NCBI GenBank assembly: GCA_018657845.1
Contig: JABHWJ010000013.1
Location: 1-50,625 of the forward strand
Reading direction: 5' to 3'
Origin: Candidatus Woesearchaeota archaeon
Lineage (GTDB): Archaea > Nanobdellota > Nanobdellia > Woesearchaeales > GW2011-AR9
Length of the DNA stretch: 50,625 nucleotides
In this document: positions 15,629 to 24,500 of the stretch, piece after piece
How the letters are laid out: every line of letters starts with the position of its first letter
Numbering within the stretch: position 1 is the first letter of the stretch
The notes under the pieces: generated by a model
Told to the model about the DNA's origin: nothing
The model's database searches: none
What the model saw: only the letters and a program-made list of their open reading frames with translations
Position numbers and translations under genes: made by a program

Positions 15629-16713
15629 TTCTAGCAGCAGGAAAGGGAACGAGGATGTATCCCATGGCGATTAATAAGCCTAAGCCTTTAATAGAGGTAG
15701 CTAACAAGCCAGTTTTAGAACATACGCTAGATCAGATGCTAGGATTAATCGAAGAAGTAGTTATTATTGTGGGTTATAAGAAAGATATGATCATAGAAAG
15801 ATTTGGAGATAATTATAAAGGAATGAAAATCACTTATGTGGTACAAGAAGAGCAAAAAGGAACTGGACACGCGGTGTCAATGGCTCGAGAATTTGTTAAA
15901 GAGAAATTTTTGGTATTAAATGGAGATGATTTGTTTTCTAGAAAAGATATGGAGAACATTTCTAAATATAATAATTGTATTTTGGTTAAGTATAAAGAAG
16001 ATCCTTCTGCGTTTGGGGCGGTTGTTGTTAAAGAAGGGAAGGTTATTGATATTGTAGAGAAATCTAAAGAGTTAGTTTCTAATTTAGTTAACGCAGGAAT
16101 GTATTGTTTTTCTTTAGGGGTTTTTGAAATTTTGGAAAATTTAGAACCTTCAATTCGAGGAGAGTATGAGTTGACGGACGCAGTTAAGATTTTGGCTTCA
16201 CAAGGAGAGATGTATTATGAAGAGGTGAAGGGTTATTGGATTCCGGTGGGTTACCCATGGCATATCATTGAGGCCACCGAGAAATTATTAGAAGAGAGGG
16301 AAGAAGTTTCTATTAGGGGATCGTTGGAGAGTGGAGTGATTGTGGATGGTTCTATAGATATTGGGGAAAGTTCTATTGTTGGGGAAGGAACGTTGTTACA
16401 AGGAACAGTAGTTGTAGGAAAAAATTGTAAAATTGGTAGGAGTTGTAAAATAAAAGGTTTTAGTGCTATTGGGGAGAGGGCTGTAATTGAAGACGGCGTG
16501 GAATTAGAGGATGTGATTGTTGGGGCTGGAGCTCGGATCGGAGCTGGTTGCGTGATAAGGGATTCTGTTTTGGGAGAAGGCTCAATTGTTTCTTCGGGAG
16601 TTAAGATAGATAATAAAAATTGTGGTTGCAAGAAGAATGGGGGGAAGGGAGTTTATGTTGGAGATGATTGTAAGGTAGGAGATGAATTTGAGGAAGGAGT
16701 AGCGGTTGATTGA
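15616..16713 (+). CDS. bifunctional-type sugar-1-phosphate nucleotidylyltransferase with left-handed beta-helix
   Basis: A 365-aa protein. Residues 1-230 are a nucleotidyltransferase domain (AVILAAGKGTRMYPM, KPKPLIEVANKP, GTGHAV, LNGDDLF, NAGMYCF). About 235-365 form hexapeptide repeats of a left-handed beta-helix. This is the archaeal GlmU-like arrangement that makes UDP-GlcNAc or dTDP/UDP-glucose from sugar-1-phosphates, sometimes with acetyltransferase activity. The helix domain is shorter than in the characterised archaeal enzymes and contains an insert, NCGCKKNGGKG, so acetyltransferase activity is doubtful. Its product would feed the GT2 enzyme of the glycosylation cluster. Confidence 0.85.
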   Translation: MQAVILAAGKGTRMYPMAINKPKPLIEVANKPVLEHTLDQMLGLIEEVVIIVGYKKDMIIERFGDNYKGMKITYVVQEEQKGTGHAVSMAREFVKEKFLVLNGDDLFSRKDMENISKYNNCILVKYKEDPSAFGAVVVKEGKVIDIVEKSKELVSNLVNAGMYCFSLGVFEILENLEPSIRGEYELTDAVKILASQGEMYYEEVKGYWIPVGYPWHIIEATEKLLEEREEVSIRGSLESGVIVDGSIDIGESSIVGEGTLLQGTVVVGKNCKIGRSCKIKGFSAIGERAVIEDGVELEDVIVGAGARIGAGCVIRDSVLGEGSIVSSGVKIDNKNCGCKKNGGKGVYVGDDCKVGDEFEEGVAVD

Positions 16714-16768
16714 TTTTTTCTAAAGATTTTTGTTAATTATGGTTAATAAATAAACTTAAAATAAAAAG

Positions 16769-16778
16769 TTATATAAAA
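16769..16778 (+). promoter_or_regulatory. TATA box for the uORF-deoA transcript
   Basis: TTATATAAAA predicts initiation near 16800. That is upstream of the uORF at 16815 and much too far upstream for a leaderless deoA. Confidence 0.5.
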
Positions 16779-16814
16779 CCAAAAATATTTATTAATAAAA
16801 AAAGAGGTTATTGT

Positions 16815-16883
16815 ATGAAGTTTAAAGTTAAAGATACGGAAGAACAAGTTCTTCGGACCTTCCACTCAGGGGATCAGAAATGA
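16815..16883 (+). CDS. 22-aa upstream ORF mimicking the start of AMP phosphorylase
   Basis: This small ORF begins MKFKVKD, almost the MKFRVKD start of deoA, and ends with FHSGDQK, which resembles LHSGDRV at about residue 33 of deoA. Its TGA overlaps the deoA ATG (ATGA at 16880-16883). GAGG lies upstream at about 16804-16807. A perfect inverted repeat GAAGAAC-AA-GTTCTTC (16839-16854) sits inside it, and GGGGA at 16869-16873 could serve as the deoA ribosome site. It may be a coupled leader peptide or the shrunken relic of a duplicated gene start. Confidence 0.5.
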   Translation: MKFKVKDTEEQVLRTFHSGDQK

Positions 16884-18358
16884 AATTCCGTGTGAAAGAT
16901 ATGGATATAGCTACAGGAGATATTCTAGTTGCTATTCTAAATGAGAAAGATGCCAAGAAACTAGATCTTCATTCGGGAGATAGGGTGTTAGTGAATTATG
17001 GAAAAAAGTCAACTGTAGCCATATTAGATATTTCTGAAAGTAAAAGAGCTGTTCCTGAAGGAAAAATTGGATTATTTGAAGAGGTTTTGGACAAATTACA
17101 TATTAAAAAGGGAGCAGTTATAGATTTAGGGTTTACTGGCAAGCCAGAATCTGTTAAATATATTAGAGATAAATTATTCGGAAAAACATTGGCTTATACT
17201 GAGTTGTATCGTATCATAGATGATATTACTAATGATAGATTAACAGCGGTTGAAAAAACTTATTTTGTTGCTGCGGGGTTTATTAATGGTTGGAGTACCG
17301 AAGAAGTTGTAGACATGACTAAGGCAATGGTAGAAACTGGCGGGCAATTGAAATTTCCAGGAGTTACGTTAGATAAACATTGCATTGGGGGAGTGCCAGG
17401 AAATAGAACAACCATGATAGTTATTCCGATAATTGCTTCAGCAGGATTTACAATTCCAAAAACTAGTTCGAGGGCAATAACTTCTCCCGCGGGAACGGCA
17501 GATACAATGGAATGTCTGGCTAGAGTAGAATTACCTGAGAAGAGAATAAAAGAAATAGTTAGAAAAACAAAAGCTTGCATAGTTCATGGTGGAAGTATGA
17601 ATCTTGCTCCTGCAGATGATAAGATAATTGAAGTGGAACACCCTCTGTCAATAGATGCAGAAGGGCAATTGTTAGCTTCAGTGATGGCGAAAAAGTATAC
17701 TGTCAGTGCCAATCATGTTTTGATAGATATTCCTTTGGGAAAAACTACTAAGGCCAAAAATAAGAAAGATGCTAATCACTTGAGGAAGATGTTTGAGTTG
17801 ATTGGAGCAAAATTAGGAATGAATGTTATTGTTATAATTACAGATGGATCTCAACCAATAGGGAATGGGGTCGGTCCATTATTAGAATCAGAAGATGTAA
17901 TGGCGGTTCTTCGTAATGACCCATTAGCTCCAGAAGACCTAAAAGAGAAAGCAATTAAAATGGCTGGAATCTTATTAGAGATGACCGGAAGGTATAGGAG
18001 AAGAGAGGGTGCGAAAGTTGCTAGGGAAATTCTGAAAAGTGGTCAGGCTTTAAAGAAGATGCAAGAGATTATCAAGGCACAGGGAAGACAGAAGAAGTTT
18101 ACCTTGGGAGAGTATAGAAAACCAGTCAAGAGTGGAAAGAAGGGGAGAGTGAAAGAGATTGATAATGAGATTATTGCTAAGATTGCACGGATGGCAGGAG
18201 CACCTCACGATAAGGGATCAGGATTATTTATTAATAAAAAAATAGGAGATTCTGTTAAGAACGGAGAATTATTGTATACTTTGTATGCAGAAAATAAGTT
18301 TAAGTTGGATCTGGCGGTAGAATTCTTAAAGAAGAATAAAGGGTATATTATTGGTTAA
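16880..18358 (+). CDS. deoA: AMP phosphorylase
   Basis: A 492-aa archaeal member of the thymidine phosphorylase family, EC 2.4.2.57. It splits AMP with phosphate into adenine and ribose-1,5-bisphosphate, the entry to the archaeal AMP/pentose bisphosphate pathway. The N-terminal extension domain (about 1-85), absent from bacterial DeoA, is present. KHCIGGVPGNRTT, the phosphate and nucleotide loop TSSRAITSPAGTADTME, and the GGSMNLAPADD segment are typical. No ribose-1,5-bisphosphate isomerase or RuBisCO lies in the window. The adenine released can be reused by the APRT domain encoded at 30509. Its 3' end overlaps the convergent trmI by 4 nt. Confidence 0.93.
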   Translation: MKFRVKDMDIATGDILVAILNEKDAKKLDLHSGDRVLVNYGKKSTVAILDISESKRAVPEGKIGLFEEVLDKLHIKKGAVIDLGFTGKPESVKYIRDKLFGKTLAYTELYRIIDDITNDRLTAVEKTYFVAAGFINGWSTEEVVDMTKAMVETGGQLKFPGVTLDKHCIGGVPGNRTTMIVIPIIASAGFTIPKTSSRAITSPAGTADTMECLARVELPEKRIKEIVRKTKACIVHGGSMNLAPADDKIIEVEHPLSIDAEGQLLASVMAKKYTVSANHVLIDIPLGKTTKAKNKKDANHLRKMFELIGAKLGMNVIVIITDGSQPIGNGVGPLLESEDVMAVLRNDPLAPEDLKEKAIKMAGILLEMTGRYRRREGAKVAREILKSGQALKKMQEIIKAQGRQKKFTLGEYRKPVKSGKKGRVKEIDNEIIAKIARMAGAPHDKGSGLFINKKIGDSVKNGELLYTLYAENKFKLDLAVEFLKKNKGYIIG

Positions 18359-19089
18359 AATTTTCTACAGAAAGTTAGAAAACCAGTATGGCCAAGCATT
18401 TGAAACTCTGGACGCATGATTTTGTCTTCAATTTTCCATTTCCGTTCTAGAAGTTCTAATGTTTCGATTACTTTAATTTTTGTTCTTCTAGTGGAGTCAA
18501 TGAATATTTTTACTTGAGTGAGGTTGGGAAGATAGACAACTAAGTGAGCTCCAGATTTAAGAGACTTTTCTGCATGGGGAATCACTTGCCAGGGTTCAGG
18601 GAGATCCAAATTGATTAAATCTAATTCTTTTTCTTTGATGCCTTTGTAAATGTTATCTTGTTTTAGGTGAAGATTTTTGAGGTTAAATAGTTTAATATTT
18701 TTGTTGATGATATCATAATGTTCTGGGTTGATTTCGTAAACAGTTATCTCTTTGCAAATGTTGGCTAATGAAAGGCAGAGAGAACCAGAACCCCCTCCAG
18801 CGTCAACGATTTTGGAACTGTGGTTTATTCCAGTTTTAGCGATGACTAGGCCAATGTCTTTAGGTAACATTACTTGGGGTCCACGTTGTAGCGATTCCCA
18901 GAGGTCAGGAAAAGTAGGGTTGATTAAGGAGAAATTCTTTTCTTTGTTTGAAGTTAAGGTTTCTTTTTTTGACTTAAGATCTTTACTTTTGATTATACCA
19001 AAAGAGGTATGAAAGTCTTCATCTAGGTCTTTTACGAAAAACTTTTTTCCAGTGTTTTTTTCAATTAATATTTTTTTTATGTTTCTCAT
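18355..19089 (-). CDS. trmI: tRNA (adenine-N1)-methyltransferase TrmI-type
   Basis: A 244-aa SAM-dependent methyltransferase of the TrmI family, which makes m1A57/m1A58 in the tRNA T-loop in archaea. Visible are the family motif RGPQVMLPKDIG, the SAM-binding VDAGGGSGSL, the NLDLPEPW active-site region, and the C-terminal RPEFQMLGHTGFLTF. The ORF is open to 19167, but I chose the ATG at 19089. It lies one nt after the dcd-like stop, starts the normal N-terminal strand (MRNIKKILI), and avoids a long overlap with the upstream gene. It is co-transcribed with the dcd-like gene. Confidence 0.88.
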   Translation of the reverse strand: MRNIKKILIEKNTGKKFFVKDLDEDFHTSFGIIKSKDLKSKKETLTSNKEKNFSLINPTFPDLWESLQRGPQVMLPKDIGLVIAKTGINHSSKIVDAGGGSGSLCLSLANICKEITVYEINPEHYDIINKNIKLFNLKNLHLKQDNIYKGIKEKELDLINLDLPEPWQVIPHAEKSLKSGAHLVVYLPNLTQVKIFIDSTRRTKIKVIETLELLERKWKIEDKIMRPEFQMLGHTGFLTFCRKF

Positions 19090-19090
19090 T

Positions 19091-19630
19091 TTAAACTTGC
19101 ATCTCTCTAGTTTCAGTTGTGACACGTCCGCCTTGCCATTGGCCCCGATATGAAGAAGTGGATCCATCTATTTTGATAAAGAAACATTGACAGAATCTCG
19201 CTCCAAGTTCAATTTCTATTTCACAAGGACCAGCATTATAAATTGCGGGATGAAGGATTCCAGAATAACCAGGATCACCAACAGTTCCTCTCATGATTAC
19301 TCCCATTCTGTGAAGGGTAGTTCTGGGTTTGAATACAACAAAAACATCTTTGGGAACGTTAATCTTTTCTACAGTTTCAGCGATAAGATATTCTCCGGGT
19401 TTAAGGATATAAGAAGATTTATTATCTGAATTGTAAGAAGCAAGTTCTTCTACTTTGGGAGTTTGTCGTTCGTCTATTCCTAAAAATCCTTTTCCTTTTA
19501 ATTTGAACAGTTTATTTAATCTTAGGTCGATGACAATACTTTCGGGATTGTTGAGTTCTCTTTCGCAAAGACCTTCAACAAGATTGTTTTCTTTGATTAA
19601 TTGTTGAACTTTATTGGTTCCAAGGATCAT
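19091..19630 (-). CDS. dcd: dCTP deaminase/dUTPase family protein with altered active site
   Basis: A 179-aa member of the trimeric dUTPase/dCTP deaminase fold, which controls dUTP and supplies dUMP. The RTTLHRMG loop, DPGYSG, YNAG and GARFCQC segments and the C-terminal SYRGQWQGG tail are typical of the deaminase branch. The segment ILHPAIYNAG aligns by eye with IVLEFYNSG of E. coli Dcd and puts Ala where the catalytic Glu138 is. Deaminase activity is therefore uncertain; a dUTPase-like or regulatory role is possible. It is divergent from taw3 with a shared TATA element and leads into trmI. Confidence 0.75.
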   Translation of the reverse strand: MILGTNKVQQLIKENNLVEGLCERELNNPESIVIDLRLNKLFKLKGKGFLGIDERQTPKVEELASYNSDNKSSYILKPGEYLIAETVEKINVPKDVFVVFKPRTTLHRMGVIMRGTVGDPGYSGILHPAIYNAGPCEIEIELGARFCQCFFIKIDGSTSSYRGQWQGGRVTTETREMQV

Positions 19631-19650
19631 AGGTTAAGGGAGCAAGAAAG

Positions 19651-19660
19651 GTTTATATTT
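19651..19660. promoter_or_regulatory. shared bidirectional TATA element
   Basis: GTTTATATTT lies midway between the ATGs of dcd (19630) and taw3 (19681). Read either way it is an acceptable TATA box centred about 25-26 nt before a start codon, so one element could serve two leaderless transcripts. Confidence 0.5.
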
Positions 19661-19680
19661 GTTTTGGTGTTCTGGAGAAT

Positions 19681-20229
19681 ATGGACTTTCAAAATAATAA
19701 AAAGACATTCTTAGCTAAGTTAGATAAAAGTAAAAAAGGAGGAATTGATGAGAAAGTTATTTCTTTAATTGGAGTTATTAATAGTAAAGAGAATTATTAC
19801 ACTACTTCTTCTTGTTCTGGAAGAGTGGGGTTATTAAAGGGTTCTGAAAAGAAGAATGAAACAGAATGGTTAAAGGTTAGCCATGATTTGATTAAAGAAG
19901 ATTTCTTTGGATTGGAGAATAACAAGGGTTTGGTGTGGTTAAGGTTAGAGCCATTTATTATGCATATCTGTTGTAAGGATTTAGAATCGGCTAATATTTT
20001 GTTGGGTGGGGCTAAGAGGACGTATAAGAAAAGTTGTATTCTAAGTGTAAGTAACAAGTTTATTGTGGAAATAAGAGGGAGTGAACAATTAAAGATGCCT
20101 TTTTATGATGATGGAGAACTGTTATTCTCTGGAGAATTAACTTGGTTGAGAAATTTTATTAATGAGAAGTTGGGGAAGATTTGGGAAGGAATAAATAAGT
20201 TTGAGTTAATTCTAAAGGAATTAAAATAA
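19681..20229 (+). CDS. taw3: tRNA wybutosine-synthesizing protein Taw3
   Basis: A 182-aa TYW3/Taw3 methyltransferase, which N4-methylates the wyosine precursor at G37 of tRNA-Phe. Diagnostic features are DKSKKGGID near residue 15, TTSSCSGR at about 41-48, the PFIMHICCKDLESA segment, and a later VEIRGSEQLKMP. The length matches the family. It has a leaderless start from the TATA element shared with dcd. Its partners Taw1 and Taw2 are not in the window. It is convergent with the Cys-rich surface gene at 20245. Confidence 0.9.
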   Translation: MDFQNNKKTFLAKLDKSKKGGIDEKVISLIGVINSKENYYTTSSCSGRVGLLKGSEKKNETEWLKVSHDLIKEDFFGLENNKGLVWLRLEPFIMHICCKDLESANILLGGAKRTYKKSCILSVSNKFIVEIRGSEQLKMPFYDDGELLFSGELTWLRNFINEKLGKIWEGINKFELILKELK

Positions 20230-20250
20230 ATAAAAAATAAAAATTTATTG
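20229..20250 (-). terminator. T-rich terminator (minus) after the Cys-rich surface gene
   Basis: On the minus strand, blocks of T follow the stop of the 377-aa gene and extend into the short gap before the taw3 end. Confidence 0.35.
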
Positions 20251-21378
20251 TATTACTAGTTCTCCAATACAACAACAAGCATCTATTGTGTCACACCTTC
20301 TAGGTATTGGGCTTTCATAATTGTAACCTTCAACACTACAAGTTATTTCTGCAGTATTGCCATGTCTGTCAATACAAGCACCATCTAAATATGGTTCTTT
20401 TTTTGCTATTCCCGTACAGAAATCTCTACATTCTTTGTCTGGGTCTGGTAAGCAAGCACCTTCACTACAACCAAAATCACAATTAATGCCTATTCCACTA
20501 CAAGCAGAAATACATTCAGTTGAAGGAAAATATTCAATTAGATTATTATCTTCACAAATATCAACATAGTCTAATCCATTGCTACCTGTGCAGGTTCCTT
20601 TTACACTTGATTCTAATCCACCATCAGTATCTTCAAAATCACAACTTTCTACACAACTGTTATCTTGGCAGATAGAATCTTCTGTACATACTTGTCCCTC
20701 ACAATCATTGTCTGCACAATCTATTGTGTTATCTCCATCATTGTCAAAAGTGTCCGCACAAGAATCGTCTGAAAAGAATTCTGTACAATCATCACAAGGT
20801 AGGCATTCTCCCTCATTACAATCTCCTGCACAGGAGACATAGCCACCAGCTTCAAAAGTTAGTGCACAACTATAAACTCCTTGATCTCCAATGATTTCTT
20901 CAGTACATTCATTATCATTCATCAATCCCCATGGTCCAGAACCTTCGGTGTGTGTAGCTACAGTGACTTCTTCCCAATTAATACCATTGCCAAACCAATT
21001 TGCACATTTTGGCCAAGTTTCTTCAGGAACACTTTCTTCATCACCACTATCGCCTCCGCCTCCACCGCCAGTACTTTTCTTACCTTCGGGTTTCTTTTCT
21101 TCAACAGTTTTTTCTGAATCTGTGTTTGTAGTTCCGCTAGTTTCTCCTGGTTCTGTTGTTGTTTCTACTCCTTCTTCAGAAGAAGATTCGTCAACAGATG
21201 GTTCATCTGCAGCAGGAATTGGTGTGGGTTCTTCTTGAATTGCAGAAATGATGATGACAGTTAGAATGATTAAGGTTAATATTCCTAATGTTAACTGCCA
21301 GATCATTTTTTTATTATTTAATAAAGAACTTGGTTTTTTTTTAATAGATTTTTTAATTTTTATAGATTTCTTAGCCAT
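20245..21378 (-). CDS. membrane-anchored Cys-rich surface protein
   Basis: A 377-aa protein with a basic N-terminus, one membrane helix (about 27-47), an acidic Thr/Ser/Glu/Pro-rich linker with a Gly run (about 50-115), and a Cys-rich exported domain with over 30 cysteines. One stretch, FDNDGDNTIDCADNDC, is an Asp-rich repeat of the thrombospondin type-3-like kind that binds calcium in extracellular proteins. It is probably tethered with the Cys domain outside the cell. GGTGAT lies 6-7 nt before the ATG and gives a good ribosome site. The exact family is unknown. Confidence 0.7.
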   Translation of the reverse strand: MAKKSIKIKKSIKKKPSSLLNNKKMIWQLTLGILTLIILTVIIISAIQEEPTPIPAADEPSVDESSSEEGVETTTEPGETSGTTNTDSEKTVEEKKPEGKKSTGGGGGGDSGDEESVPEETWPKCANWFGNGINWEEVTVATHTEGSGPWGLMNDNECTEEIIGDQGVYSCALTFEAGGYVSCAGDCNEGECLPCDDCTEFFSDDSCADTFDNDGDNTIDCADNDCEGQVCTEDSICQDNSCVESCDFEDTDGGLESSVKGTCTGSNGLDYVDICEDNNLIEYFPSTECISACSGIGINCDFGCSEGACLPDPDKECRDFCTGIAKKEPYLDGACIDRHGNTAEITCSVEGYNYESPIPRRCDTIDACCCIGELVIQ

Positions 21379-21479
21379 GGAAATATCACCTTTTTTTAAA
21401 GTTAACAGTTTGATTGTTTAACTAATTAATACTTCTTGTAATATAAATGTTTTGGGAGAAAGAATTTTTATTAAGAACA

Positions 21480-21513
21480 AATAGAAAATAAGAAAAATAA
21501 AAGAAAAAAGAAA
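21480..21513 (-). terminator. T-rich terminator (minus) after the 1101-aa surface gene
   Basis: Read on the minus strand, the sequence after the stop is several T blocks separated by single bases. Confidence 0.45.
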
Positions 21514-24500
21514 TTACTTCCGTTTCTTGGTTACTACAGCTACACCTAATCCTACTGCAACAAGTATTAATATAACCAACACACCTAACAAAGCGACATA
21601 GGTGTTACTTTCTCTAAATGAAGAGGTCACTCCAGATACAGATGTTTCTGCTACGCTTCCGGGTCCTTTGAGTTGGTCAATTATTTGTTGTGTTAAAGAG
21701 GGCGTAGTTAAGTCGGCAGTAGACGAAGATTCACAAGGACCTACATTTAATGTAAGTTTTTCAGTGTCTTCTAAGATGTCATCTCTGTAAACTTCTACTT
21801 CGATGGTGTATTCTCCTTCTTTTGCATCAGTTACATCAAGAGTAAAAGTTAGAGTGTCATCGTTGTCATTATCAGAGTAATCTTCTAATTTTAGGTTTTT
21901 CTTTTCTAAGTTAATTCCTAAATCAGTGTTTTTTACTCTGATACTTACGTCATCTTCGTCTTTAGTTCCAATGTTCTTTATGAGTACAGATAGAGAAACG
22001 TATTCGTTACAGTAGGTTTTTTCTACTAAACTTGTAGATGAAATTACAATGTTGTGAGAATCTCTTTCAATTCCTACATCTTTGGTTTCTTCATCAGCGT
22101 GTTCTGCTCCGTCACTGGTTTCTCCTTCAACTTCAATGATAAGTTCGTATTCATCTTCTTCTAGGTCTGAAGGAAGAGTGAATTTGATGGTTTCTTTGTG
22201 GTCGTCTCCATCATCTAAGTCGAAGTTCTCAGAGATTTCTTCTAAGTCATCTTCATCGTCATCAATGTTTTTGATGGTGATGGTGATGAAAACATCTTCT
22301 AAGTCGTCGTTTCCTGTGTTCTTAACATTAACTTCGATTTCGTTTTCTTCTCCAGGATAAAATTTACCACTACTTTTACCATTAACTTCAACATCTTCAA
22401 TGATTAAGTCACTTTCAGCTTGTAGGTAAAGATCAATTGTTGAGGAGACGGTAGTCGCATCAGCTTTAGCTTCAACTTTTATGTCTCCAAGATTATCTTT
22501 CTTACCATCAGCATCTTCAGGAACGTAAACGGAAACCCAAGCAGTAACTTCTTCGAGAGGATCAAGTGTTCCCAAATTTAGTTCTTCACTAAAAGTTCCA
22601 CTTTCAGTAAGAGAGAACTTAACTTGATAATCGTTGTTAATAGCACTAGTGATTTTTGTTTCAGTTAAAGAATCAAGAGTTCCTTTGTTCTTAACAGTGA
22701 AGGATTTTTTGAAGGTGGTTTCACGAGTAGCATCTTCGATTTCAATCTTATCAGTTGTAGTTAATCCAGCTCCTAATTCATCAACAACTTCGTAAGTAGA
22801 GAAACCTTCGAATGTAGTGAAGACATAAGTGTTGCTTTTTTGTTCGCCTACACAATCTTCACAAACTGCGTTGTCTTTCAAGATTACTGGGTTACTGAAA
22901 GAGGTACTGTAGAAAGTAATAGTAGCATCAACGTTAGTGAATTCTTCTGCCATACCTATTGAAGTATCAATAGAAAGGTAGTGTTCACTTAATTCGATTA
23001 CTTCATCTAAGTCAGTGAGGTCTCTTAGATCAACAGCTCCGAATTCTACTTTTCCATAATCGTTTTCAATAACTAACTCCCAATCTTCTAATTGGTTGTC
23101 AGTTGCATCTGCAGGAATGTTGGTTTCAAAAGATTCTGCAATGGGAATTTTACTAACTAAGATGCACCATTCTTCTGTTTCTTCCCCGTTGATTGCGGCA
23201 TATAAGTAATGAGCACCTTCTCCATCTGGAGAAAATTCATAGCTGCTTCCGGTGTGGACAGGATCTTCTAATTTTGAATTGTACCAAGTAACTAAATGGT
23301 CGTATCCTTCTTCAGCAAGAGTTACTTCTAAAGCTGGTTCGAAAGCAATACCATCAGCAATGGCCCAACAGCCATCAGTTTCTGGTGTCCAATCTTCAAT
23401 GCAACTGTTTCTTTTTATGTCTACAGTTTCTGTGGTTGATTGAGTAGAGTCATCTCTGAAAAGAGCTTTTACAGAAATTGTGTTAGTAGTTTCTTCAGTG
23501 AGTTCGTCTGCATAAATCTTTACAGATTTTGTTTTGACTTCGTTAGGATTAATTGTAACTCCTGGAAGATCAAGTTCTATGACTTCGTTGTCAGAAGAGA
23601 TAAGGAAGTGAACATCATCTTCAATATTGTCTCCAGCGTTAGTGTATTCAATTACAACTTTAGTAAATTCTTTACAAGTAAGTTCTTCTTGAAGTACTTT
23701 TAAGTTTGAGATAACAATATCTGCGGGTTCTTGTTCTACTACAAAGACAAAATCGAAAAGGTCATTACGTAGAGATTTATCCATGTAGTCTTTTCCTTCT
23801 GCTTTGATATTAACATCATATTTCCCTTCAGGAACTTCATAAGAAAGGCTTTCTTTCAAAATAACTACTTGAGAAGCTCCAGGATTTAGATTAAAAGTTT
23901 CGGTATCTTCGAAAGTAAAATCTAATGAAGATACTTCGGCAGTGATTCCAGTTACCATATATTCTAGATTGTTTTTAACAGTAAATTGGACACTAACTTC
24001 TTCTAAAGGATTAACTGGAGTAGATTCTTCTCCAGAGGTTACAGAATCGCCATTAACTTTAACTCCACTAATAGTAAGAGCAGAAGTGATTGTAGCATCT
24101 ACTGTAAACTCTGTAGGTTCATATCCATCGTTGGCAGTAAAGGTGCAGGTTCCTTCTTTACCATTGTCTTCCCAATTGCCCAAAGATAAGGTTAATTCAT
24201 TACCGTCGATTGCACAAGTTATTCCACCAGTAGCGACAGCACCAGTAAAAGCTAAGATGTCGCCATCAGCGTCAGTAATGAAATTGGTTAAATTTAAGGT
24301 TTTTTCTTCTGTGTTGACTTCTTCTAATTTCTGAGCGGAAATGGTTCCTTCGGGAACTTCGTTAGCATTTCCATTACTGGATCCTAATGTAGGAGTGTCA
24401 AATTCTTTCCAGATAGAAGAACCGTCGTGTTGTCTTCCTAAAGATTTACTTTTGCCAGGAACAGCAAGATCTCCGTCTTCTCCATAAGAAGCGTCGTCTA

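Noticed and set aside
16251-16631. Minus-strand 126-aa ORF opposite the nucleotidyltransferase
   Set aside because: It is the reverse complement of the hexapeptide-repeat region and has no domain of its own.
18355-19167. Longer TrmI start at 19167
   Set aside because: It would add 26 residues read through the dcd-like gene in another frame; the ATG at 19089 sits one nt after that gene and starts the normal domain.
20357-21238. Several plus-strand ORFs opposite the Cys-rich surface gene
   Set aside because: They are rich in Ser/Pro/Gln because they are antisense to Cys/Glu/Asp-rich codons; they have no ribosome sites or promoters.
22082-24334. Plus-strand Ser-rich ORFs opposite the 1101-aa surface gene
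   Set aside because: They are antisense shadows of Asp/Glu-rich coding sequence.
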